This document shows, one piece after another, positions 35,514 to 47,232 of a stretch of DNA of 64,000 nucleotides. Within the stretch, counting starts at the first letter, position 1. Every line of letters begins with the position of its first letter. Below the pieces are notes generated by a model. That model was not told the DNA's origin. It searched no databases and saw only the letters and a list, made by a program, of their open reading frames with translations. The translations under genes were made by a program, and so were the position numbers. Source of the DNA: Vesta saturnalis (taxonomy: Eukaryota; Arthropoda; Insecta; Coleoptera; Lampyridae); NCBI GenBank assembly GCA_036346205.1, contig JARFJB010001982.1:119501-183500 (forward strand), read 5' to 3'.

Positions 35514-36994
35514 TGAGTGCACAAAAAGGGAAATGAGTAGTGTTGACTATCAAAGAGAAAATAGACATTTGTAACCGACTAAATAAAGGAAAAAATCGAA
35601 ACAATTTGATGGAGGAATGTGGCATCGGGTCGTCTACATTATACGATATTCAAAAACAAAGATATGAACTTTTAAAATTTTATTCAGATACAGAATCGAA
35701 GAAAGCTATATCCGACCATCGTGTTTTGCGTAAACCGAAGTTGGAACAGTTAGATTTGGTGTAGTATGAGTGTTTCGTCCTGCAACGTTCTAAAGTTGCT
35801 AATATGTCAGGACCAATTCTTATCGAAAATGCAAAGGACTTTTACAGAAAGATGGAGCTTACTGAGGAATGTGCTAAACTTGACATTTGATCAGATTTTG
35901 AAAAAACAGAAGAATACCGTAATATTCTTGAACAATCAATGGACGCTTCATCAGATTTATAATGCTAACGAGACAGGCTTGGTGTGGCGTAGGTTACCAA
36001 ATAAAACTTTAGCAGGAGAAAATGAAAAATCGGCTGCTGGTTTTAAGTTAAACAAAGATCGTTTAACAGTTCTGTGTTGCGCAAATGCATCAGGCACACA
36101 TCGTATAAAATTTATGATTATCGGAACATTTAAACAGCTCCGAGCACTTAAAAATATTGTTGATTTACCGGTAAAATATGATGCGCAACGTAACGTCTGG
36201 ATGGATAAGAACACCTTTAATGGTTGGTTCTTGTATAATTTTATTCCGGTAGTAAAAGAAAATTTCTGCATAATCGAGCTGCCTATAGATAGCAAATACA
36301 TACTGCTTCTAGACAATTGTTCCGCTCATCCTTGAACTTGAACTTAAATTTGTAAATATTCGTGCTACATATCTTCCTCCATGTGTGACAGCTATAGTAC
36401 AACCAATGGATCAAGGAGTGATTCAAAATATGAAATGTCTTACAGGAAAATATTTTTACAAAACCCAGGAAGGCTCAATCAAACACTTCCAAAAATCCTA
36501 CACCGTAAAAGATGCATTGTTTGATGTGGCTATTTCATGGAATTCTGTCAAAGAAAAAACTTTGCAGCTTGCCCGAAAGAAATTATCACGGAATTTAGTA
36601 ATGGAAGAAGTAGGCATAGTGAAACAAATCCATTAGAAGAAATCTTCAAACTTCAAATCCTTTAACGGATGTTTCATATTGAAGAGTGGGTAGACGCACA
36701 TGAAAACACGGACACATCACACAATGTAACTGATGAATATTTAATAAGAGCAGTTACAGAAATAAAACAGCTGATAGTGAATGGTCAGATGAAGAAATAA
36801 TTCAAGAAACAGTGAATGTTTCGTATTATAATGCTTCAGACGCTTTTACACCGCTGTTAACATTTGCTGAAGGTGAGAAATGCTATTCGGTTCAGAAAGT
36901 TTTGCAACTACAGATTCTTCATTCAAACTTTATTCAAAAACGATCATCACGTATCAGGCAGTCGGACATTTGTGACTTCTTTAAAAACTCGTGA
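35514..36994 (+). pseudogene. Tigger/jerky-type transposase (DDE_1), broken
   Basis: Starts ATG at 35514 with a stop at codon 8. The N-terminal CENP-B/Psq-type helix-turn-helix follows: LTIKEKIDICNRLNKG and GIGSSTLYDIQKQR (to 35764). After frameshifts the catalytic core lies in 35766-36335: QIYNANETGLVWRRLP, where the family has DETGL, so the first catalytic Asp is now Asn; then LTVLCCANASGTH and YILLLDNCSAHP (second Asp). After another frameshift (36385-36636) comes LPPCVTAIVQPMDQGVIQNM with the third Asp. The tail (36812-36994) ends in a coding-like SRIRQSDICDFF. The N-terminal domain normally binds the TIRs. Confidence 0.85.
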
Positions 36995-37247
36995 ATCTTA
37001 CAATATCGTTTATCTATGTTTAGTTTTAATGTATTGAATAAGTTTTTTTATGTTAAACGAATATGAACGGTAAAGTTTTTAATACGTAACAGTGTAAAAA
37101 TTTTTATGTAATTAAAATATAAAGTTATATTTCACTAAGTTTCACGACCAATCTACGCGCATCGAAAAAAACGTTCTATTAACCGGAAATTTCCGATAAC
37201 CGGCAACATGCCGAACCCAAGGGTGTCGGATATTAGAGCTTTTACTG

Positions 37248-39189
37248 TATGTACTGTATTACATTCGAACAATTCTTCACATTGTACCAGTGAAAATAAT
37301 TTCTTCATCTTACTGTGCACAAATACTATCTTCCTTTTAGTGTCATTTGGGAAAAAAGTTTATTAATCATATTGTTGTAGTGGGAAAATTCAATGATGTA
37401 CGCTATTGGATACCATATTAAAACGCCTTATATATGGTTTATAGCAGCAAAAAATTTTAAATGTTAAAAAGTTTATATACCACTTTAATTATAAAAGGTA
37501 ATGTAAAAGTGTGCCTGGAGCTTCGCGGTGGTAGATGTAATTATACTTGTAATTTAATGTTAACTACACCTTTTAATATGGGGTAACAGATATTTTCCCA
37601 ACAGGTGTAACCAGGGTTTTACTTTTTTTTGTTAGGCATCAGCCGTTTTTTTTTCAATTCGAATTAAAATGCAAAGTGGAAAGTTAGTATTCAAGAAAAT
37701 CTATAATTGCAACTAACGAAAGCTTATATACTAGTAGTTGCAATTTTATTGGTATAAGTTGACCAATTGGTCAATTAATATACAGTAATAACATAAATAC
37801 GGTATTTGAAACTGATTTCAATCTAAGATTATTAAACGTATTTATTCTCAGGTATTTTGTATTACATGTAAAACACCAGTTTTATACAGTGTTGCCATTT
37901 ATGACGGTCTCGGTCGGTTAAGGCTTGGTGATTAAAAGTTATAAAAAAATATTTCCGATAAATGTAGACAATGGCGGCCTGTATGTTTTAAAATGTACTG
38001 TATGTATACCGGATGTTACGGAAATGCAGCACACACTTAAATTGTATTTTTTTCAATTGTACGTTATTGCATTTTGGACTTCTGCTCACTTTTTTTATCT
38101 CCGCAATATAGAACACAATAGGTTATCGTTATACTGAGTACTTTAGAGATTAGAACCACTTTTTGTAATATTTTTAATGATTTTGAAACCATGTAGCCGA
38201 ATAGCCCAGATATGATATATTAACATATGATAAGGAAATGAATTAATTAGTTTTTAAATTTGTGATAATAGATTCTTGCATTTTGTTAAAATTACTATCT
38301 TGTGTAAAGGAGAGGTCAAAACGCGATGGTCACATTTTTAGATTTTTTCAAATGGGACACTGTATATTAAGTATATTATAACCCAAATGTAATGTTTTTC
38401 TAAATATTCACAAATAGACCATTTACAATATTTTGAGCTAGATATGAAAACATATAGTCAATTTTAAAACGTTCATACTGCTATTGTGTACATCTTTTGT
38501 CTTAAACATTTTTTTAACTTTAACAATAAAGCCCTAATCGAGAGATGTATTAAATGGACAGTGTGTACAGGGAATTATGCGTCAAGACTTTAGGAGGTGA
38601 TTCCTCACAAAAAGTTAGGACCATAATGTCCTATACCAATTTTTCGAAAATTCAATATTAACGGAGATACAGGGTGTAAAGGAATTTCTTTTCTTTAGTT
38701 ATCCTTAGATAATTGTTCATTAATGATTTGATGTTTTCAAACCTTCTACATGACTAGCGTCCTTGTATATTCATGTTCCAAATGATGCAAATACTCCATT
38801 GTCAAAGGGGCCTAACCTGCCCTTAACCTGCGATTTATGGCCCGCAATTTTTTTTTTGTTTTACCCATTTATGAATTTCAACATCACCATTGGAATAGCA
38901 TTCAAAATTATTCAAGAAACTATGTATTGCAATACGATAAAATATACCTATTCTAAGAAGAATGACCATACATTTTCATGCGTTAACGCTGCCTTTAAAG
39001 GATTTGTACGATTAAGTTAGAATGCTTTGAATATAATACCTTGAAGTTGCCTTATCAAATTTTGGCAGGTAATGTTCATGTTATTTATTCTGTTGTGACC
39101 ATTTGTGTGTACTAAGTATCGTGATTAAAACTGATAAAATGGATGATAATAATTATAATCAATATTCGAATGCGGAGCTGCGCGACATG
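37248..39189. other. AT-rich non-coding DNA with mariner-end-like motifs
   Basis: No gene. It has an 11-bp hairpin (37706-37716/37736-37746, AATTGCAACTA) and short motifs such as GGGACACTGTATATTA and GGAGATACAGGGTGTAA (about 38665). These resemble outer ends of mariner-type elements and may belong to the relic that follows. Confidence 0.4.
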
Positions 39190-39830
39190 CATTGTTATTA
39201 TGGCTTTGTATCAAGATACGTTTCCAAATAGAAGGATTCCACGATCGTATTAATTGCATCGCAGCAAAATATTTCCAAAAGCTCAGTCCATGAAATTCTG
39301 CAAGAACAACTTCTGCATCCATTCTACTATGAAAAGGTCCAAGCCTTACTCCTTGGAGATACGCTTCCACGACTGAATTTCTGCAAGACAATTATGAATC
39401 TTCATGATGGCAACAGAAATTTTATCACTTCCATTGTTTTCACGGATTCGGACATGAATGTGTAATAAATCTACATAATAAACATTATTAGTGTGATGAG
39501 AATCCTCATTTAGTGGTGGAACGTGCGTTCCAGAATAAACTTTCTGTAAATGTATGCGCCGAAATTGTTGAAGACCATTTAATTGGGTCACAATTTCTTA
39601 CCACAGAGACTTAATGATGAGGATTTTACAAAAGGATCTGCCCGTTTTGAAAACGTTCCTATTGGAGTCCGATGTGCAATGTGCCTACTGCATGATGGTG
39701 CACCGCGTCATTATGGTTCAATGAAATTTTCCTTGAGATGTGGATAGAGCGCGATGGATTTATAGACCGGCCTCTACCAGATCGCCCAACTTCAACCCAA
39801 TCGACCTTTGCTTTGGGGCTACGTTATCAA
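39190..39830 (+). pseudogene. Mariner-like transposase relic B
   Basis: Plus-strand fragments: YQDTFPNRRIP (about 39208); SQQNISKSSVHEILQEQLL and FYYEKVQALLLGDTLPRLNF (39260-39380); FITSIVFTDSDMN (catalytic D; the usual DE reads DS); LLHDGAPRHYGSM (second D, about 39690); and FNPIDLCFG (third site, about 39800). It is the same lineage as relic C at 47.9-48.9 kb. It has several frameshifts and stops, and the region between the helix-turn-helix and SQQN is shortened. No TIR found. Confidence 0.8.
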
Positions 39831-40779
39831 CATAATTTAATAATAATCAATTTCTGTACTTTTCACTAATAAAAAGGCAAGTCTTTGTATTAATTCTACC
39901 AAGTTAATGATGACTTCATTTACAAAATGTAAGAAAAACGAATATTTTCACTTGCATTTATTTTTGTAATACAAGGATTCAGATAAGATATTGTAAGGGT
40001 TGGTTAAGAACGCGATTGGATGAGATTGTCAAGATGTCGCCTGAACGTTTTCTAGAAATGTAAGCTAGGATAAGATACAGGATGATACGATACTGCACTG
40101 GTATAAGATATATCATTACAAAGCCAGGAATTAAGCTTTTTTTCACGTCGTGTCTGCCTGTTCCCGTGTCATGTCAGGCTAGACTGGAAAGAGCTCTTCA
40201 TGGTCGTGTATGCAGCGATATTTTTCATTGCATTGACTCTTCCGTTAAAATAATTCGACAAGACCCAAGAGGTCACTTTGTCTTAGACATTAAATGCTTT
40301 ACTACTAACGAAACGAAACTTTTACTTTTGAAGAGGCCCAATTGAATACAAGAAAATATCTTATAACACGATAGTGATAATATTTTTTATTATTATTTCG
40401 TAATTTCCAATTTTTAGAACTATACAAACGTTGTTTATTTGAGATCTGCGTCTGTCAATCATAAATAGTCTAATCGCTAACACTAAAAGTGTCCGCTGTA
40501 GATAACCTTTAACCAGTAACTACCGCCTACATATATTTTCAGTGAATATCCCGAAAGGGCCGTAGTCAACATAATGCATTTTCTTGATAAAAGGGTAACA
40601 TAGAATTTATTAATAAAAACCACAAATGGACAGTTGTTCTTTCATCTATTCTACATAAAATCTAATTAATTTTTCCCCAATATTATCTTTTAATTAAACA
40701 GTATAATTAGCGTAATTAAAATATATCGCTTTACCTGTCAATGCAATTATCATTGTGTAATTATCGCAATCAAAACACG
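39831..40779. other. Non-coding DNA with one unrecognised frame
   Basis: An 87-codon plus-strand frame (40082-40345; CQARLERALHGRVCSDIFH) has balanced composition but no family I know. The remainder is AT-rich. Confidence 0.35.
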
Positions 40780-42684
40780 TTAACCCTCCTATTGTGTTAA
40801 CATTTTGGTTTCACTTATTGTGTTCGGCTCATTATGACCCGGAAGCCTATAATTGTCGTTTTATTGTCGTTAAATTGATATAACAGTAAATAATAATAAG
40901 AAACAAGATGTAGTATTTATTATTTATTACATTTTGTTACGTTATTTTATTTTTATTACATATTATTATAAATGTTATGTAAAGAACATCTGAAAAACGT
41001 TGTAGTTAGACATATACATTTATTTGTTACAGTCTTGACAGTATACATGCTTTGCATAGGTATTTTGAGGAATTACAACATATTATTACAACATATTAGT
41101 TTTATTATCATTTGTTGTTGCGGCTGATTGTTCCCTTACTTCGGCATTACTGGTTGAAGAACGTGACTTTATTTCAGCTGCAGGGAGACGTTTTATTTCT
41201 TGCAATAATGGAGTCATCAAGGAATTACCCAGTTCTTCACGAAATAGTCGCCGTTTTGTAAGTTTTCCAGCATTCCAGGTTGGAGTTACTTCGCACCACA
41301 GAATCTAAGCGTTGTAAGCTGAAACGTGCATAATATTCTAAAAGATAGTCATTGGCCATCTTTTAGTTTGCCGTCTGCATTTGTATGTTATTATTAAGTT
41401 GTCGAACGTGTCTACAGCACCTTTAGTTTTGTTGTAATCTAAAATCATAAACGGCTTTTTATGACCTTGGTTACACACTCCGTTATCGGGGTGCTCATGA
41501 GCGTAACATTTTTGTTCCGTTTCGGAATACAGGAAACTATCGAAGTGTCCTTGGTAATGTAAAATTTTGAAGAAAGAACTGCTTTCCTGTTGCAGACCAA
41601 TGCAGCTGGCAATTCAGGTTCATGGTTCTTTTCCTTTTCAATAACCCAAATCTTGACTCCGTATTTAGCAGGTTTATTCGCGATATACTGTCTAAAAGGA
41701 CAACGGCCTCTAAAAGGCACCAGTTGCTCATCTACTGTTACATTTTCGTGAACATCATATAGCTGTGGTAGAATTGCAACCCATTCATCCCACAAGTCCC
41801 GTATCGGAGGTAATTTATCAGGTTGGTGTCGTTTTGATCGAGTTTTTTATCGTCAAAGCGAATTATTCGTGCAATTACATGAAATCGTTGTAAGGAGATC
41901 GTTGCTCTGAATATTGGACGACCTACATTTCCATGCCACAAATTGGCTGCTGCCTCTCCATGATATTTATACACTCCAGCTAGGAACAGTAGGCCAAAGT
42001 GTACAATTTTGGGTGAGAAACATAAGAAGTACGCGAATTTTCTATTAATTATTCGCGACGTAACATACCTTGTTGGCCCAGGAATCAACAAAATAATATT
42101 TGCTGCTTATAACCTTCCCGATTGATGTGTCCTTTCATTCCATACTATTACGTGTATATCCGTATCAGCTTCATCTGAAATCGTAGCTTCCACTTCATCA
42201 TCCGATCCGCTATTATATATCTCGGTTTGGGACAAATGGTCTGCTTCTTCAGAAGCATTAGAATCACTATCAAAAACACACAAAAGTTTCTTAAGTTCAC
42301 TACACATTTTCATTTCAATAATAAATTTTAATTTTTAGGGATTTCTTATTAGAGTATAGCATCAAGTGTGCGCAATAATGTGGCTATATTATTTAAGTTA
42401 TGTATGAAAGTAAAACAAAGCTAATAAAATGCATTCGTCTATGATAATAATCTGCTTCTCCTTCTTCTAATTTGAACCACACAAATCGCCGGGTCATATA
42501 GACCCAAACACATGCATTAAAAAAACTAATTATAATTTTCTAATATCAATCTAGGTACACCGTTATTAGACTAATGAAATAAAAGTCTTGCAGTGGCAAC
42601 GAAATATTTAAATAAATGATCGAATTATGCACATTAGAAGAACGCGATTGGGTCATATTGACCCGAACACAATAGGAGGGTTAA
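40780..42684 (-). mobile_element. piggyBac-like element 2, internally deleted
   Basis: TTAA at 40780-40783 and 42681-42684 flank inverted ends CCCTCCTATTGTGTT, followed by GGGTCAT..ATGACCC-type sequence at both sides. The ends are well preserved. At 1.9 kb it is shorter than a normal piggyBac (about 2.4 kb), in line with the missing transposase centre. The TIRs differ from piggyBac 1, so this is a separate family. Confidence 0.92.
41010..42313 (-). pseudogene. piggyBac transposase 2, deletion derivative
   Basis: Starts at 42313 with an acidic N-terminus (SDSNASEEADHLSQTEIYNS, SGSDDEVEATISDEADTD). One stop at about 42106, then IINRKFAYFLCFSPK and the FRATISLQRFHVIARIIRFD block. A frameshift near 41850 precedes DEWVAILPQLYDVHENVTVD and EQLVPFRGRCPFRQYIANKP (first Asp). 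The sequence then jumps to NRKAVLSSKF and IPKRNKNVTLMST. About 100 codons holding the second catalytic Asp (TMDNFFTS type) are missing. KPFMILDYNKTKGAVDTFD follows at about 41440, then KCRRQTKRWPMTIFYN and a short Cys end (YCQDCNK). Confidence 0.85.
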
Positions 42685-44685
42685 GAGAATTGTTAGAAAA
42701 CAGGCTAAATTGTAATACACAACATTATCGATTTTATTTTCTGGTTAAAACTAGACAAGGTCCATAGAAAAGATAACGAGTTGTATCCGGGTTGATAGCA
42801 TTGAAAGAAATGTCCCTCTAAAAAATACTTAAGAGAGAAAATAGAATTACTTCAACTTCTTTATTAGACAGAAGCGTATTCAGTAAAACTGGTTAACTTA
42901 TTTTGATTAAAACTTTACCAGATCATTATTAAATGTTTCTTTGTGGTACTACGTGAAAGTATTTTGAGTTGTATATTATAATTTCTGTGTTGTTAAGTTC
43001 ACTTGATAATTCAGCATTTCAATTAACAATGTAAATAGTAGGGAATATATGTTTTAAACCTTAGTCAGTTGGTAACAAATAGCTAAATTATATACAAACG
43101 AGTTCCACCTTACGTCCAAAAGCTGAGCAAAAGCTATGGCAAAATAGAAATTAAAGCAATAAACAAGCTAAACTGGCCAATATTTTTCGATACGATTTGG
43201 TATTAACTATATCCGTATAGTTTTCCTCATAACCCTTTTTAAAGTCCTTTCGTCATTGATAGATACTCAACTTTATCGATAAATTTAGACATTTGTAATA
43301 CTAATTAGCACAGTTTTTTATCGTAAAATGATTGAAACTACTTATTAATGTTTTTGTTCAGGAAAAATAGATCGTATGGATATGAGTAACTCGTGGCATG
43401 CTTGAGTGCCGTGAAGTGCTCAAATGAAAATGAACGATAATTAAGGGAGTCAACATTTGCAGAACAGCTATTCGTATCTAACTCTTTTTCTATAATTTTG
43501 TTTCCATCTGTTCCTATTTTTTTCTGTGATAGCTCGAAAAGTACTCCAAATCTTTAGAATAGGTTAAAAAGTAAACTAATCATGTTGTTTGTAAATAAAT
43601 GATTGCAGAAATTATTCATCCTATGTGGTTAATTGACGTATAAGCTATAATTTTTCGTATTCTGATTTGATTTAATACTATTAATCCTCTTCGACTATAG
43701 GGGCAATTTTCTGTCATGTTAATATTGAGGAGTTGCAGTTCGAGAATATTAAACGTAGAGTAAATTTATGCTTAGAAAATAATGGACATTTTCAGCACCT
43801 ATTATAAGCTTTCGGAGACTATAATTTGTCTCCGCCATCAGTCAAATTAAAATTAAATTGAAATAAAAACATTCCATTTACTTATTGGCATTTTTAATAA
43901 TAACATTAATATGGAGGTAGTTCAACAATCAAGAAATGCAGGCTATTTATGGCATTTAAAATTTTGCTGTATTTATTGTTGATATGTCAACTTTTGAATT
44001 TGCCGCTCAATCAGGAATACCCGTATGTACACCACTGTAAATAGTTGAGATCACTAAATGAAATAATTGTAGAATAGCTTTCTTGAAGTAAGTGGACTAC
44101 TTCAATCAATCTGGATCACCCTATACTTCAGTATAGTGTTCATCGATGGCGTGCCAAAAGGTACAACGACCTAAACAAAATCGATTTGAACCGATTTGAT
44201 AATATTGTTGACAAGTGACCTTAGTCCTATTTACAACGTAACGAATTAAAACTGGTACTTAAGAAAAATGATCGAGTTGGACCTAAATTTTGGATACAGG
44301 TTAAAAAATATCAAAACGGATTTCTTATTTGTACAAATTTTTGCGCTCCAAATGGCTCAAAAAACAAACCTACGTATTCCTAAACAAATTAGCCAGTATT
44401 GCAGACGTTTGCAAAAAATTGTTTACGAGATAAGAATGAAATGTATTTGTAACTTTTCCTTTTGGGACCACCTCGTATAGCTGGAAATGTATTCTTTTGT
44501 TAACACCTCATATGGCACATAAAATTTCACTAACATATAATATACTTTATTTCAGTTCAGCAAAGAGTGATGTTCCACAAGAACAAAAAATGGATTGTAA
44601 TACCTGGAGCTCCTTGTGCGTATTTTTATTATATTTTCGTTTTACTTCTTACTAGAGGTGCAAAATCTGAACCATTGAAGCTCGA
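42685..44685. other. AT-rich non-coding DNA
   Basis: No coding relic. A stretch from about 44030 (CACTGTAAATAGTTGAG) to 44480 (GGGACCACCTCGTATAG) may be a decayed non-autonomous element, but the ends do not pair convincingly. Confidence 0.35.
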
Positions 44686-44689
44686 CTCA

Positions 44690-45830
44690 GTCTAGCCAAA
44701 ACAACTTCGTATTAAGGCCGGCTTGGCACGACGCGAACGGCCCGGCTAGTATCTGGTGGGTCCAGCCGAAAGCCATCTGGCCCGGCACACCCAGAAGCCG
44801 TTTGTTCCGCTTCGATCCGAAGAAATTTAGACTGGTTCATGTTGGTTAAAGAAAGCAGTATTTAAAAAAATATAGCCTTTTGAACGTAGTTTTAACTTTT
44901 AAAGTTTTGTGCTTGTCATTTAAACTTTTTTTTATACTTCGGCACATTCCAACCAAACGCATAAAATATATGAAAATAATTTCTTATTCTTCATTACTAA
45001 TTTTTCACATTAATTTAACATACAGTATCTCCAATTGAAGATGTCCTACATGGGATGTTGGAAACGGAAACGAAAGGTTGGTTAAATGGAGAAAACAATG
45101 CCCTTGTTTACGATTATGAATAGTGGATTGTTACATGATATTCTTAAGCATAAATGAACGCACATTTTATTGGGAGTTGAACGAACGAAATGTCGGATCT
45201 CAACGAAATTCGACCCCCTCGGGTTTCTAACCACGACTCGCATAAAAATTGTGTCACTGGTGTCACAACGTCCTCGTGGAGGTATTTTCTAAACACCTGG
45301 ACGAATTTTCCCGGAACTCGACACGCACGCAGGGCCGAGGCGTCCTAAAATGCAGTTTTCCACATAGATGTCGCCACTTCGGGAAACTCCAAGGGCGTTT
45401 CAACGATCTCGCTCAAATTCGTCAGGTGGACGTCCCTGTGGATACTAAAAAGCCGTTTGCTGTATCCAACTCCGGCATTGCGACGTAGTTCTTGGGCATC
45501 GAACGAACTGGCGGTCAGATCACGATGATTACCATGAAGATAGCGTCACGGGTATCGCGGCGGTCTCGTAGGGGTATATTCCGAACCTCGACGAATTTTT
45601 TTGAAACTGGATAAGCATGGAGGTGGCCAATTCCCGACACGGTAAACCACGTTTGGCAGGTGGATGGGGAGTGATCCGGCCGTTTACTACATGCAACTTT
45701 GACATCGCGACGCCGTTGTTGATTGTTAAACGAACTGGCGGTCAGGTCTCCTGGGAGTGTCGCACGATTTCCACGAGAGATGTGATTTTCGGTTCGCTTT
45801 TACCTCCTAGATCATAACAAAATTGGGGAG
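44690..45830. repeat. GC-rich island with degenerate tandem repeat
   Basis: Two GC-rich stretches (44700-44830 and 45180-45830) stand out from the AT-rich surroundings. In the second, diverged tandem units are visible. GAACGAACTGGCGGTCAG-like sequence recurs at about 45499 and 45731, GCCGTTT.CT..ATGCAACT at about 45450 and 45682, and a TCCTCGTGGAGGTATT-like block at about 45280 and 45565. The period is 230-285 bp. Frames here are open only because of base composition. Confidence 0.55.
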
Positions 45831-46062
45831 GTCTTGATGGGTAAGGTTTGACATGGGAAACGCGTTACTACAATCTGTATCACCCGTCATACCCTTTGTA
45901 TGTGGTTTATTGATTGAATATTTGTTTTTGGAGTAATAAGATCTGATAGTCTGATTAGATTTGATCATTATCTTTGTTTCTGACAACCTTGCATGTTCGT
46001 TTTATTCGTTACTAATATTTAAGTGTAGGTGCGGCACATGAGTAAGTTAGAAAAAGTTATCC

Positions 46063-46065
<3 letters not shown>

Positions 46066-46144
<79 letters not shown>
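46066..46144. repeat. (AT)n microsatellite
   Basis: About 40 uninterrupted AT dinucleotides. Confidence 0.97.
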
Positions 46145-46147
<3 letters not shown>

Positions 46148-47050
46148 ACTTCGCGATTACCTTTTTCTGTTCGTAGACTTGTTTTATAGTTATTATTTGC
46201 ATTTGACGTTTTTAAAGAACTTTTCTATGGAACATGAACATCCATCTTGCGCGTACATTTTGCGAAAACACATGTTTCATCTAGGAAAACAAATGGAAAA
46301 GGTTTTTTAGATAATGAGGCAGATAAACATTACGCATGATAATCATATGGGTCTACTCGTCCGTTTTTTCGTACTTAAAACACAAATTTCCCATTAAACG
46401 TTCAAGTGATAGGGTACTTATGTCCATCATTTTCTTTAACAAGGAATCTAAAGTTACATATTCCTTTTCTTTGTGCGTTTGGTATATGAAATTTCTCATC
46501 CTTAACCTGCTAAATCATCGCATTTTGGTCTTTCTCGTTTTCTAGTGAATATAGCCTAATTTTCGTTAGTGCGTGTCTGCACATAACTCTTTCAATGGTT
46601 TTGTACCCAACGCGTACATCTTTAGCAGTTCTTTTTTGTAACGCGGGTACTGAATGTAATCGTCGACCGAAATTTTTTTTACGTGTAAATATTCAAAAAC
46701 GTTTAAAACTAACTCGCGAAATTCTTTATGTATATGCTTTTCCCACTTGGAATACCAGTATCTTCAATATACTTATTGGAGATTTATTGAACACTAGACA
46801 TACTTTGTTATGGGTTTTGCAAAATTTTAACCCAAATAAACTGTCATTAGGAGTTTTAAAAGCATTTAGTAGTATATTTTAGCAGTAGTAAGCATTTTAA
46901 TTGCATTTTAAACAACTTATTTTGTATAATTGTATAATATAAAATTTATTCAGAAAAACTCCGTAATTAGTCATTTGTTAATTGTTAATTTTATTATTAA
47001 TTGTAACGGAAAAAATTAAAAAATATTTCAAATTATGATGTCATCGTTTT
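46145..47050. other. Unclassified DNA with open frames
   Basis: Plus-strand frames at 46336-46545 and 46595-46882 (95 codons, NIQKRLKLTREILYVYAFP) have a protein-like mix but no domain I recognise. They could be a decayed element. No terminal repeat found. Confidence 0.25.
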
Positions 47051-47053
47051 CGC

Positions 47054-47160
47054 TGTCGAGCTAGCCCCCGCACCTTGTAAAAATAAATAAACAAATACAT
47101 GAAAATTACGAACTATTTATAAGCTTATATATTCCGCAAATTAAAAATTTGCGGAATATG
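47054..47160 (-). mobile_element. Terminal fragment of the GTCTGTCGAGCTA family (copy D)
   Basis: Begins CTGTCGAGCTAGCCCC and continues with CAAATACATGAAAATTACG, as in copy C. It ends in a 14-bp perfect hairpin (47129-47142/47146-47159, ATATTCCGCAAATT), where other copies have only one arm. Confidence 0.7.
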
Positions 47161-47228
47161 GGAGGGTGGGTGCGCGCGTGCGTGCGTGCGTGCGTGTGTG
47201 TGCGGGTGCGCGCGCGCACGCGCGTGTC
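47161..47228. repeat. GTGC/GCGC alternating purine-pyrimidine tract
   Basis: A run of GTGCGCGCGTGCGTGCGTGC and similar, ending in GCGCGCGCACGCGCG. Strongly alternating, so Z-DNA prone. Confidence 0.9.
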
Positions 47229-47232
47229 TGTA

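Larger units (their letters stand above)
29758..37247 (+). mobile_element. Tigger/pogo element, split by H2 and piggyBac
   Basis: The ends are inverted repeats: CAGTAAAACCTCCGATATCC at 29758, and a near copy (20 of 24 match over the extended TIR) reading inward from 37247. Each is flanked by TA (29756-29757, 37248-37249), the pogo/Tigger target. The original element is 29758-29890 plus about 35319-37247, close to 2.07 kb, a normal Tigger size. The middle 5.4 kb is Harbinger H2 and a piggyBac. Confidence 0.85.

Noticed and set aside
44030..44480. Candidate non-autonomous element with ends CACTGTAAATAG and CCTCGTATAG
   Set aside because: The ends do not form a convincing inverted repeat and no second copy is present in the window.
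46029..46310. 93-codon frame with a long IYIYIY run
   Set aside because: The run is the translated (AT)n microsatellite and the remainder shows no domain.
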